From Galeruca laticollis (Eukaryota > Arthropoda > Insecta > Coleoptera > Chrysomelidae), in NCBI GenBank assembly GCA_963921935.1, contig OY998185.1:60031717-60095716 (forward strand): a stretch of DNA of 64,000 bases, read 5' to 3'. A program made the translations under genes and the position numbers. The notes under the pieces were generated by a model that was given only the letters and a program-made list of their open reading frames with translations, had not been told where the DNA came from and searched no databases. This document shows positions 22,460 to 35,300 of this stretch, piece by piece. How positions within the stretch are numbered: position 1 is the first letter of the stretch; every line of letters begins with the position of its first letter.

Positions 22460-22790
22460 ATTTGAAACATAAATTTCGATTTTCTAACACATGCTTTTAG
22501 TCGAAATTTCAATAACTTCGACGTATTGGCCTGAAAAACAACTACATGCCTGGCTAATACCACGCAGAATATTGAATTACATCCCCTTCGAAAACCGTGA
22601 CGTCGATCGACCATTTTGCCGATACGGACATCTGTGGTGATTCGCAACTGATAGCGGAAGGGCATAGTACACTGACGCGTTTCGACCATCTTGGGTCTCT
22701 TCAAGAGTGCCGTAATGCCTTCCAGTTCAGAGTCTCTAATCCGAACTGAAGATTACGTCCTCCGACAACTTCTCCTTGGTTTTTACTATA
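22460..22790 (-). mobile_element. single fragment of the 475-bp Penelope-terminus-like repeat
   Basis: Same family as the foldback at 30672-32010: AAATTTCGATTTTCT, then CCACGCAGAATATTGAATTA and GAAGAGACCCAAGATGGTCG. It lies outside any (TA)n run and is more diverged than the later copies, so it is an older insertion. The hammerhead-like segment is 22670-22709 (minus). Confidence 0.8.
22670..22709 (-). ncRNA. hammerhead-like motif, 475-bp family
   Basis: On the minus strand: CACT, core CUUGAAGA (one extra U relative to CUGANGA), stem II GACC/GGUC, GAAA, palindrome ACGCGU, C, then AGUG pairing with CACT as helix I. The layout fits a hammerhead cleaving after GUC; the extra U in the core could inactivate it. 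Confidence 0.55.
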
Positions 22791-23616
22791 TGAATACTGC
22801 TGTCTACTATGGACGTAGGCATTGCGTTCCATAATATTTTAAAATTATTAAAAATGTTGACCGACTACCAGGAATAAATTAAAACGAAAACATAAATAAT
22901 ACTGTCAGGAAACACAATACTGGAAAAGAAAATCATATTTAGAAAAACAAAAATGTTTACTCTGGTTAAAGCTCCCTATCTACAGATACAGTGAGAATTT
23001 TGATTCTTCTAAATATGATTTTCTTAAAGTTTTGTGTAATGTGGGTTTTAAACATACAAATCTATAAGTACAACTTTGAAAATGGAAGGAAACACTTCCG
23101 AAAGCTTGGTAACATATTGAAAGATGAGAATTTCTGCTTCGAAGTAGATATTATTTTACAGCTTCCTGTAACATAGCAGAGTAATTGAAAGTATAGATGG
23201 CGCGGTTAACACCAGCATGTCGCGATCCAAGATAAAGAACTATATAATATATTTCCAAGGTCATTAGTACATAAATTCAGACGTGAGAAATGTCTTTAAA
23301 ATTTTGTTTTCTTGTCTAAATAAACAATAATTAACACTTTGAATTGAATTTCTATTGTTCACCAATCGTTTATATAACAAACCATTGAACTTTCGCAACT
23401 TTTATACTGATAAATAAGAGAAAAACAATAAAAAGATTATATTGGGTTAAATAAATTAAAAGATGAGGATTATTGTTTACACTTATAAAGAAATTAAAGA
23501 TAAGATCGTATTACGTGCATTTTCTTAAAGGTACCAACCGAACGTCGCTATCTGTGATAATAAATGCCAAAAATTTCGTTTAAATTGTTGTCCGTGTCGC
23601 GTTACCAGTTTTTAAC
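22791..23616 (+). promoter_or_regulatory. upstream region of the host gene (promoter and 5' UTR presumed)
   Basis: Non-coding, AT-rich, directly upstream of exon 1. No clear TATA plus initiator can be assigned; 23570-23616 is probably 5' UTR because it runs straight into a good start context (AAC before ATG, A at -3). Confidence 0.35.
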
Positions 23617-23713
23617 ATGTTCTTAGCTGTTTTATCGAGCATAGTTGCCACGTTGTGGACGCTATTTGCAGCTGGATTATATTTATACCATTATATTATA
23701 GAAGTTATATTAG
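23617..23713 (+). CDS. host gene exon 1 (start, membrane anchor)
   Basis: ATG at 23617 with A at -3; 32 codons plus one base, MFLAVLSSIVATLWTLFAAG continuing hydrophobic to EVIL. Donor G|GTGAGA. The one-base remainder joins AT of exon 2 to make Asp. Confidence 0.85.
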
Positions 23714-26700
23714 GTGAGATAATTTTATAGATCGACTTAAAAAAATACCATTTCAATACAAAAATATGTAGGTCCTAAACTAGTGATTATTGATGAAATT
23801 TATAATTAATACTTTATATAAAATGTAATCTTCTAGATCTACTGACATATCTTAAGAGATATACTTATATAATGAACATATTTTGAGAAGGACTTGGGTT
23901 ATTGTGAAGTGTCTCTATTTACAGTGTTGCTTGAAGTTTGCAATAAGTGGTTTATGTAGTTACTGTACTATCACAGTAACCTGAGTAACGAGGAGTTGAC
24001 TCCACCCCAGGGCCTTTTCAATTTATGTGTATCAAAATTATAAACTATTATAATCAATCAGCTGTTAATGACCTATAGTGTTATTCTTAACGTTCTATTG
24101 TAGATCTACCATTAGCCGGACAGCAATCGCCATGTACCGCTCACGCTGCGCTGAAACAGCTCATAGAAAAACTTCTACAGGAAGTACTCAGCATGCCGCA
24201 TCTCCAAAATCCGCAGCAAGGAACGGCTATATCATCAGATCTGAATAATAAAACTTACGAAGATCTTCTTGCTACGGCCATTTTAAATAAAGTAAGTCAA
24301 AGTTGATGAATCATCGTTTCTTTGTGCCAATGAACTGTGAAAGTATTTATTGACGAGTCCTTGTACGTGGAAAGCGGCACGTTGTTTTTTAAGGCTTCGC
24401 AATCTTCAACAAGTTATTTTCCCTGTAATCAATAAAGAGGTTATGCAGTCTAGATTATGGCTATCGTGTCTCTCATAGAAAAAAAAACTAAGAAGAAACA
24501 TAATTCTAATTACAATAAAGTGAGTTGTTCTTAAAATCGTTGTAGTGGATTTGTTGTTAGTATCTAATTTTTTTATAGAATTCTTGACCATTTTTTTTGT
24601 TTTGTGAGGGCAAAATCAAAATTGTCAATGTAGGTATTTAAAATATGATTATTTGGACAGAAATTTATCGCTAGAGCTACATTCATTTAGTTACTCTTTC
24701 ATTTATTTACTCATCAATTCACGTATTAATTTATTTATGCATTTATTTAATCATTACTACAGTAACTCAGAACAAGAAGCTGAATATACCAAAAGGTACG
24801 CCTCGAACCATAAAAAAGAATGTCACTATCTCAATAATAATAATTTCGTACGAAAAAGTCCTGATAATAATTTTGAATACTAATTATTTTTATAGAATTA
24901 CTTAGAAATATGTCATTATACAGACGGTCCCGTGACTTTCTTATTTGTTTATATCTTTCTTCCGTCGTCTGTTTATTTTTTCCTCCTTTTTGTATTTGGA
25001 CATATTTTTTTATTGAATCATTCAATGATTATTTATTTTTTTATTGGTTTATTTTACTATTTATTTGTTTATTTAGTTATTTGTTAATTCATTCATTAAT
25101 TTATTCATCTATTTGCTAATTCACATATTTATTTATTCATTAATTCATTTACTCACTAATTTATTCATCTGTTTATTTCTTTATTTGTTAATTCATTTAT
25201 TTATGTACTCACAAATTAATGTATTCACCTATTTATTCACGAATTCACTTATTTATTCATTTATTAATTTATTCATTGCTAAGAACTAAGAACCATAAAA
25301 AACAATATCACTATACAGAACTCTTAATAATCATATTTCGTCTGAAAGAGTGGTGATAATTGTGAATATTGGTTATTTTCATAGAATTACTTAGAAATAT
25401 ACGCTATAAAGATGGTCCCATGACTTTCTTTTTTTTTCTTTCTTTCTATCTTCCTCTGCTTTTTTTATATTTCTTATCTCCTTTTTCTAGTTGGTTACTC
25501 ATTCAATTATTATTTATTTATTTGTTCATTCATTCAAAAATTATCCTTTTATTTATATGTTAATTTATTATTTTTTTAATTATTGATGCATACATTATTT
25601 AATTTATATATTTATTTATTAATTCAATTAATCACTTATTAAATAATTTTTATGTATTCATAAATTCATGTATGCACCTATTTATTAATTTATCTATATA
25701 TTTATTTATTGATTAATTCACTTATTTATTTACTTATTAATTTATTCATTGCTAAGAACTAAGAACCATAAAAAAGAATATCACTATACGGACTTCTTTA
25801 TAATCATATTTCGTCTGAAAGAGTGGTGATAATTGTGAATATTGGTTATTTTTATAGAATTACTTAGAAATATACGCTATAAAGATGCTCCCATGACTTT
25901 CTTTTTTTTCTTTCTTTCTATCTTCCTCTGCTTTTTTTATATTTCTTACCTCCTTTTTCTAGTTGGTTACTCATTCAAGTATTATTTATTTATTTGTTCA
26001 TTCATTCAAAAATTATCCTTTTATTTATATATTAATTCATTATGTTTTTTAATTATTGATCCATACAATATTTAATTTATATATTTATTTATTAATTCAA
26101 TTAATCACTTATTAATGAATTTTTTATGTATTCATTAATTAATGTATTCACCTATTTATTAATTTATCTATATATTTATTTATTGATTAATTCACTTATT
26201 TATTAACTTATTAATTTATTCATTGCTAAGAACTAAGAACCATAAAAAATGATATCACTATACGGACCTCTTTATAATCATATTTCGTCTGAAAGAGTGT
26301 TGATAATTGTGAATATTGGTTATTTTTATAGAATTACTTAGAAATATACGCTATAAAGATGGTCCCATGACTTTCTTTTTTTATTTCTTTCTATCTTCCT
26401 CTGCTTTTTTATATTTCTTACCTCCTTTTTCTAGTTGGTTACTCATTCAAGTATTATTTATTTATTTGTTCATTCATTCAAAAATTATCCTTTTATTTAT
26501 ATATTAATTCATTATGTTTTTTAATTATTGATCCATACAATATTTAATTTATATATTTATTTATTAATTCAATTAATCACTTATTAATGAATTTTTTATG
26601 TATTCATTAATTAATGTATTCACCTATTTATTAATTTATCTATATATTTATTTATTGATTAATTCACTTATTTAATAACTTATTAATTTATTCATTACTA

Positions 26701-29700
26701 AGAACTAAGAACCATAAAAAATGATATCACTATACGGACCTCTTTATAATCATATTTCGTCTGATGAAAGAGTGTTGATAATTGTGAATATTGGTTATTT
26801 TTATAGAATTACTTAGAAATATACGCTATAAAGATGGTCCCATGACTTTCTTTTTTTTCTTTCTTTCTATCTTCCTCTGCTTTTTTTATATTTCTTACCT
26901 CCTTTTTCTAGTTGGTTACTCATACAATTATTATTTATTTATTTGTTCATTCATTTATTAATTTAATTTTTCATTCATTCAAAAATTATCCTTTTATTTA
27001 TATGTTAATTCATTATTTTTTAATTATTGATCCATACATTATTTAATTTCTATATCTATTTATTCATTCAATTAATCACTTAATAATTCATTTATTTACG
27101 TATTTTACTTTCTTAAGTGAAACCAACTGTTTCTAAATAATTCCACAATATAATGGAAAGATGGCTAAAATGCTAAACAATAGAATTATTACCATTTTTT
27201 CAATATATTGTGGAATTATTTAGAATCAGTTAGTTTTATTTAAAAAAGTAATATGAATAGATTCCACAGAATAAAGGTCGAAACGGTAAATTTTATTTAT
27301 GCATTTATTTATATACTGATTCACTTATTTATTCATTTATTTGATTATGAACTCAATTGTTTTTTTTCATTTATCTATTTATCTATTTTTTTTCATTCAT
27401 CTATTTATTTATTTGTTAATACTTTAATTTTTTTAAATTATTTATCCATACATTATTTAATTTATATATTGATTTATTCATTCAATTATTCACTTATTAA
27501 TTCATTTATTTATGTATTCACTTATTTATACATTTATTCACCTATTTATTTAATTCTCTCTTTCTTTGCAAATGTCGCTGAAACTAAACAAAATATATTG
27601 TTCCCTCTCCGTATCTCTGATACATTTTATTTATTTATGCATTCATTCAGTTATCAATTTATTTATTTATGCAAATATTTATCCATTGATTTTTTATTTA
27701 CTCAATCTATATATTTATTTATTCATTCAAATATTCACTTATTAATTCATTTATGTATCCAATTATTTATTTATGAATTCATGTATTCATCTATTAATTT
27801 AATTATTTATTTATTTATGCATATCTTTATCCATTTATTCACTTATTTAATCATTTGTTTACTTATTAACTCGTTTGTTTTTTTATTTACTTATCTATTA
27901 ATTCATTTATTTATTTTCTCATTCATTCAACTATTGACTTATTAATTTATTTATTAATTCATTCATATATTTATGTATTCAATTATTTATTTATACATTT
28001 ATTTACCTATTTATTTATTTAATTCTCTCTTTCATTGCAAATGTTGCGGAAACTAAACAGAATATTTTGTTCGTTCGCCATATATCTGATACATTTTATT
28101 TATTTATTCCTTTATTTACTTATTAACGTATTCATTTATTTATTCAATATTTTATTTATTAATTTATTCACATATATCTTTATTTCATTCGTTTTTTCTT
28201 TACTCCGCGGAAATTAAACTGAATATTTATTTATGCATTTATCCATTAACTCATTTATTTTTTGAATTATTTATTTATTTCATTCCTTCTTTCTTGGCAC
28301 ATGTTGCGGAAACTTAACAAAATATTTTGCTCGCTCGCCATATATCTGATACATTTTATTTATTTATGCATTTATTTATTCCTTTATTTACTTATTAACG
28401 CATTCATTTATATATTCAATTTTTGATTTATTCACTTATATCTTTATTTCATTCTTTTTTCTTTGCTCCGCCTAAATTAAACAGAATATTTATTTATTAA
28501 CTCATTTATTTATTCATTTATTTCATTCCTTCTTTTTTGGTACATCTTGCGAAAACTAAACAGAATATTTGGTTCGCTCGCCATATATCTGATACATTTA
28601 AGTTGCTTATGCATTTATTTACTTATTTATTCATTTATCTTCCTATATATTTATTTAATTCTTTCTTACTTTGCCCTTGTCGCGGAAATTACATATTATT
28701 TGTTTATGCATTTATTAATTCATTTATATACTTATTTATTTCATTCTTCCTTTATTTGCCCATATCGTGGAAATTAAACAGAATATTTCGTTCGCTCGCC
28801 GTATATCTGATACATTGTATTTATTTAAATATTAATACATTTATTTATTCATTTATTCACTTAGATATTTATTTATTTATCTATTTATTTATTTCATTCT
28901 TTCTTTCTTTGACCATATCGTGGAAATTAAACAGAATCTTTTGTTCGCCCGCCGCATATTTGATATATTTTCTTTATTTATTTATATATTCATTTAATTA
29001 TTTATTTACCTTATTGTTTATTTATTCACTTATTTATTTATTTATATATTTACTCACAGTATATCTGATACATTTATTTTATATCAGGTAATCTCAAGTT
29101 CACAAAATGGTCGACCCTCATCTTCGGCTGCCAGCGTGTCGAGCAGAATATCCAATTCTTCCAATCTCAAAGAAGAAAAAGAATATTTTTTTGGCGAAGA
29201 AACATTAAACAGCAAATGGAAGAATCCAGATCTGGAAAGTACATCGGTTTCCAGTTTAGAAGATTGGCTACAGAGCGACTCAAGCTTCGGATCCAGAAAA
29301 TACGTCGATAAACTCACATTGACAGTATGTCAAAACGTTTTTGGTATTTCCATATATTCAAATTAACTTTCTTCTCTTTTATAGATAAAACAAGATATTG
29401 AAGAAGTTTCTCACGCTAGCGATTCTGATAACGAAGACAATGGCGACGATGATAGCGAATATTTTCGTACGCGATCTTCCCTTTGGAGTGATGATGAACC
29501 CAATTGGTTTCTACAGAAACGTACGTTTCAAGGAACCCATTCTCCCGTACCGGTTCCCATGTTAGTACCTAAACCCACCACGGACGCAAAGGTAAATAAA
29601 ACATTTTTATTCAATTTTCCATAGGTTCAAGAAAACCTTACAAATCTATTGTACTAGTATTATTGGTTGCATAACTAACTAACATTAAGTGTACTACTAG

Positions 29701-30623
29701 TTGTCTATCATAACAGCCATAACACAATGGGCGACTTTTTAAATTCGCCATGTCATCAGTGATGACACATTCTGTCCTTTTTCTTCCAATTGAAAACCGA
29801 TGAGACAGTGATGGATTTGTGAATTTTAGAACTCGTGGAACATATTTACATCCACTTAATTTGAGAACGATTTTTCTAACATTGAATGTCGTCTAAAATT
29901 GAGGTTATGATCATTTTTTCCAGGTATTAATAGGAGATAAGGAAGTGGAAGAAACTTCAGATCTATCGGATGTAGAATCTGAGTACGGTGATACGGAAAT
30001 CGTACCAAGTAAACAAAACGTGTTGGTCAATTCAAAAACAATCATCGGCGGTAAGAATTCCCTGCAGAACGCAAACAAGGACGGTAACGAATCGGAAAGT
30101 GAATCATCTGCTGATTCCGGAGTAAAAGAAGTCGATAGAGGACAATCTGTATACGACGAATCGGAATTTATAGATAGAGCGAATGAAGCAAATAACAATG
30201 AGCCTGAAACTGCAGCGGTTTATACATCTAGAGCAGATATTTCTATAGATGACGACAGTAAGTTTATTCATTTATTAACCGATACATTTTTTTATTATTT
30301 ATTTTTTGCAGATGTAGAAGATGCATCCCTGATGTCTGCATACAGTAATACAGAACAAGAAGCTGAATATACCGAAAGATATGCTTCATTGCCTAGAAGA
30401 ATTGAGATGAAGCCCGATCCACCAGCGCGGTAAGTTATTGGCTAATAAAATACCTGATGATGAAACATTTTGTAATTTTCAGTCTTTCTCTGCAAAAGAA
30501 AAAACGCGAGTCTGTTGGTAATGAAACGCAGTTAAATAAACAAGAACCCGAAGAAAAAGAAGACGAAGAAGTTCAGTTAGTTCAAATGCATTTTTCAGGT
30601 AAATAAATCAGCTGACTATAATT

Positions 30624-30667
<44 letters not shown>

Positions 30668-32007
30668 TATAAAAATGAATATAATTTCATAAAATACGAG
30701 GTGCTATATGAAATATAAATTTCGATTTTCTACTACACCTGTTTTAGTCGAAATTTCAATAATTTCGACTTATTGGCCTGACCGTTCTTCGAAGGGCAAA
30801 ACAACTACATTCCTGGCTAATACCACGCAGAATATTGAATTACATCCCCTTCGAAAACCGTGACGTCGATCGGCCATTTTGCCGATACGGACATCTGTGG
30901 TGATTCGCAACTGATAGCGGAAGAGCATAGTACACTTACGCGTTTCGACCTTCTTGGGTCTCTTCAAGAGTGCCGTAATGCCTTCGAAGAACGGTCAGGC
31001 CAATAAGTCGAAATTATTGAAATTTCGACTAAAACAGGTGTAGTAGAAAATCGAAATTTATATTTCATATAGCACCTCGTATTTTATGAAATTATATTCA
31101 TTTTTATTTAATACGACTAATACGGTCGCATTTATCTGAGGTGTTGGTTCGCAACTGAAAGTGAAGATGGCGCCAACTGACTACTTCTCGCTTGTGTAAC
31201 TACACGAACCAAGAGAGGTTGTCGGAGGGTGTAATCTTCAGTTCGGATTAGAGATTCTGAACTGGAAGGCATTACGGCACTCTTGAAGAGACCCAAGAAG
31301 GTCGAAACGCGTAAGTGTACTATGCTCTTCCGCTATCAGTTGCGAATCACCACAGATGTCCGTATCGGCAAAATGGCCGATCGACGTCACGGTTTTCGAA
31401 GGGGATGTAATTCAATATTCTGCGTGGTATTAGCCAGGAATGTTAGTTGTTTTGCCCTTCGAAGAACGGTCAGGCCAATAAGTCGAAATTATTGAAATTT
31501 CGACTAAAACAGGTGTAGTAGAAAATCGAAATTTATATTTCATATAGCACCTCGTATTTTATGAAATTATATTCATTTTTATTTAATACGACTAATACGG
31601 TCGCATTTATCTGAGGTGTTGGTTCGCAACTGAAAGTGAAGATGGCGCCAACTGACTACTTCTCGCTTGTGTAACTACACGAACCAAGAGAGGTTGTCGG
31701 AGGGTGTAATCTTCAGTTCGGATTAGAGATTCTGAACTGGAAGGCATTACGGCACTCTTGAAGAGACCCAAGAAGGTCGAAACGCGTAAGTGTACTATGC
31801 TCTTCCGCTATCAGTTGCGAATCACCACAGATGTCCGTATCGGCAAAATGGCCGATCGACGTCACGCTTTTCGAAGGGGATGTAATTCAATATTCTGCGT
31901 GGTATTAGCCAGGAATGTAGTTGTTTTGCCCTTCGAAGAACGGTCAGGCCAATAAGTCGAAATTATTGAAATTTCGACTAAAACAGGTGTAGTAGAAAAT
32001 CGAAATT

Positions 32008-32048
<41 letters not shown>

Positions 32049-32328
32049 GGAATGTTCTTGAACCATTATTATATTATTTTTTTGAAGTATTTTTCTTGCA
32101 TTAAAGATAGTTGTCAAGGTACGTACTCCTTTCAAAATTAATAACTACGTTTATTCTATTTGTCACCTTTAATGTCAATTTAGTATTGTCACTGTTTTAC
32201 AAATTATGTATTTTATATTTTGAATTTATAATAAAAACTTTTGAAAAAGCCTTATATTTAAGGCGGAACGTCAAGTTAACATACAAGAGTTTTAATCTGA
32301 ACCTTTCCCAAGAAAAATACTTCAAAAA

Positions 32329-32383
<55 letters not shown>

Positions 32384-35300
32384 AAAATATTACTTTTACA
32401 GGGTTCATTAAAATAAAATTAGGTTATGTAAATGTCCCACGTTGTGGAATTGTAATTTTAAGAATTAAATTATATTTGCCTTAATTTACTATTATTATTA
32501 CATAACGTGGGGCATTTTGATTATATTAAATAACCTAATTTTATTTTAATTAACCATGTAAAAGTAATATCTTACAAATGTGGCGCTCAACGTGGGGCAT
32601 TTTGATGATCTCAAATAATCTAATTTTATTTTAATTAACCCTCTAAAAGTAGTATTTTACCATATGGCGCCCAACGTGGGACGCCATATTTGTTTAAATT
32701 TTTGGATTTTGTTTTAAATTGTTTCTTTGGGGGATTTGTTAGGGAGGGGGAGGAATTTATTTTGAGATGAAGTGGAGAAGGCGGATGTTTTACTCCTTAT
32801 TTTGATGGGGGAGCGTTTCGATGACATGTTGGGCTAGAAGGGGAACGTTTCGATTTGAAGAGCAGTATATGTCCCGAAAAGAAATTAATAAAAATTGTCT
32901 TCCTTAATCTGTGAATTATCGGAACCAAAAGAAAAACCCTCTCTATAGGAACCAGGCACTTAAAAATTTAACTAGTTCTAAAAATATATTCATAAGAAAG
33001 AATTATGGACCTTCCTAAAAACATTTAAGATCGCATAACAATCACCTTAAATAATTGACGCTGTTGCGCAATGGTTGACGTAAATAATTATTGACCTCAC
33101 ACCAAAACTAAAATGGGTTTGGGACAATGAATAAAAACCTTCAATCACGGGTAAAGTTGCATCCCCTATTCTGTTACAATGACACAACTTATCTCAATTG
33201 TCAATGGACAATTTACCCGACGTCGAGATTTCAAGTGTGGACCCAACAAAAAGGAAGGTATTTTTACGAAATCCGGATCTGAATTACAAACGGTTTTTTT
33301 TAAGTATATCACTGTCGCAAAATTAATATCTTACAGTATTTTTGCCTTGTAATCGTGAGATGAAATTAAGGATGCGGATTTGTGACTCCTTGTTTTGATG
33401 GGGGAGCGTTTCGGTGACACGTTGGGCTAGAAGGGGAACGTTTCGATTTGACAAGCAGTATATGTCATAAAAACAAATTAATAAAAACTGTCTTCCTTAA
33501 TCTGTGAATTATCGGAACCAAAACAGATACCCTCTCTACAGGAACCAGGTACTTGAAAATTTAACTGGTTCTGAAAATCTATTCATAAGTAAGAATTATG
33601 GACCTTCCTAAAAACTTTTGAAATCACACAACAATGACCTCAAATAATTGATGCCGTTCTACAATGGTTGGCGTAAATAATTGACCTCACACCAAGACTA
33701 AAATGAGTTTGGGACAATGAATGAAAACCTTCAATCATGGGTAAAGTTGCATCCTATATTCTGTTACAATGACACAACTTATCTCTATTGTCAATGGGCA
33801 ATTTACCCGACGTCGAGGTTTGAAGTGTGGACCCAACACAAAAGAGGGTATTTTTACGACATCCGGATCTGAATTACAAGCGGTTTTTTTTTCAGTAAAT
33901 CACTGTCGCAAAATGAACACCTTACAGTATTTTTGCTTTGTAATAATAAGAGGAATTCTCGAGCAAAAATCAGTAGTGAGAAATTTGCGAATTTGTGGCT
34001 TCTTGTTTTGATGGGGAAGCGTTTCGATGACACGTTGGGCTAGAAGGGGAACGGGGCAGAAGAGTTGTACCGTTCGTTGAAGAGGTGTTATTAGTGTGGG
34101 GGTGGCAGACAAAAGCCGGCAGCAGATTCACTGCCGAAGAGAGTTTACAACCCGGTTAAAGGATTCCTGACTTTTTTTTGGTCTACCGGTTAGTTACAAA
34201 TATTTATCTGAATATGTTCCGTTCCTTTTCTTTGGTGGGTGGTAGCTAACTGCTTCGATTCTTCTTATTTCGTTTGCAACCAAAAAGAGATCTCACAAAT
34301 AAAATTGTGCCGTTAGAACAGCTTTCACAAATAAAAATGCCCTGTTGGGGCAGTGTTCGAGATTTTAGTTGGCGAATGCTAGGTAGCAAGCGCTTCAGAA
34401 CTAATTTGGTTCTTCTCCAGTGACTAAATCTTCTGGACGCTTCCTCTTACTAGTAACTGGTTTCGCTGGATCTAAAACACAAACTGGCTCTATGATACAA
34501 TGTTACGCTAATTTATGCGTGATGTGTTTAGGGAGGGAAAAGCACGTGGTGACAGAGATCTTTCTAGAACGAATTGTGGAGCGTTGTCCGATGTGTTTCG
34601 GAAGATACAGTGTTGCCGGTTGAATAGTATGTAAGTAAGGAGCTGCTACATTTTGAGGCAGTTTGACAGGAAGGATTTTTTAAATGCGAACAATGTTTTT
34701 ACCAACTATTGTGATATAATTTTCATATAGGGGGCTAATATTGCTGCATAAAACAATTTACTTATATTTTCAGGTAGTTACAGTAGACGAGAAAAAGAAA
34801 AATGGAAAAACGCTATCGACATGAAAAATAACCCTTATTCAAAGGAGAACATTGAAAAAAGAATACAAAGATCAAACAGTGGGGTAGGCTCTCTGTAAGT
34901 AGGCAATTTTATTATATTTTAATTTTTTTAATACCAAAATTTACAAGTTTTTATGACCGCGAAATTTCTTAACATGCTTCTCTAAAAAATTCTATAATTC
35001 CGAAAGTATATTATATACATAGATTCATTTTTTACGCCATTCGATACAGGAAAGATGCATCTTCATTACTGACCATATTCGAATTAATCCATTTTACATT
35101 TGTAGAAAATATACAGGGTCAAAGTTGGAGTGAAAAGATTTGTATAAAATAACCTTAAAAAAATTTATAGTAACTACGCCTATGCAATGGAAAGGCTGAG
35201 ATTGGTGAAAATCGAAAGAGGGGCGTTCATATTATTTTAAAAAAATACAGCAACTTTCCATCTATAATACAACTGAGTTATAAAACATCAATGTTCCGAT

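Larger units (their letters stand above)
30626..32044. mobile_element. foldback element between (TA)n tracts, 475-bp units
   Basis: (TA)n at 30626-30670, an inverted partial unit (30672-30984), two direct units (30985-31459, 31460-31933; 475 and 474 bp), a partial unit and (TA)n at 32008-32044. Units contain GGTCGAAACGCG with a hammerhead-like layout and a conserved 65-70 codon frame that may be chance. The two full units are almost identical, pointing to a recent amplification. Confidence 0.85.

Noticed and set aside
27253..29091. Long + open frames (230 and 184 codons) rich in Ile, Leu, Phe, Tyr
   Set aside because: They lie in ATTT-type simple sequence with few stops; repetitive composition, no domain. 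Not membrane protein genes.
22363..31955. Conserved frame MKRPK-x-VETR-x-CTM in four copies
   Set aside because: The copies are recent DNA duplicates and overlap the hammerhead-like segment; similarity is explained at DNA level.
34420..34623. 67-codon frame with Cys-rich end (ERCPMCFGRYSVAG)
   Set aside because: Looks faintly finger-like but has no complete metal-binding pattern, no splice support and lies in repeat-like sequence.
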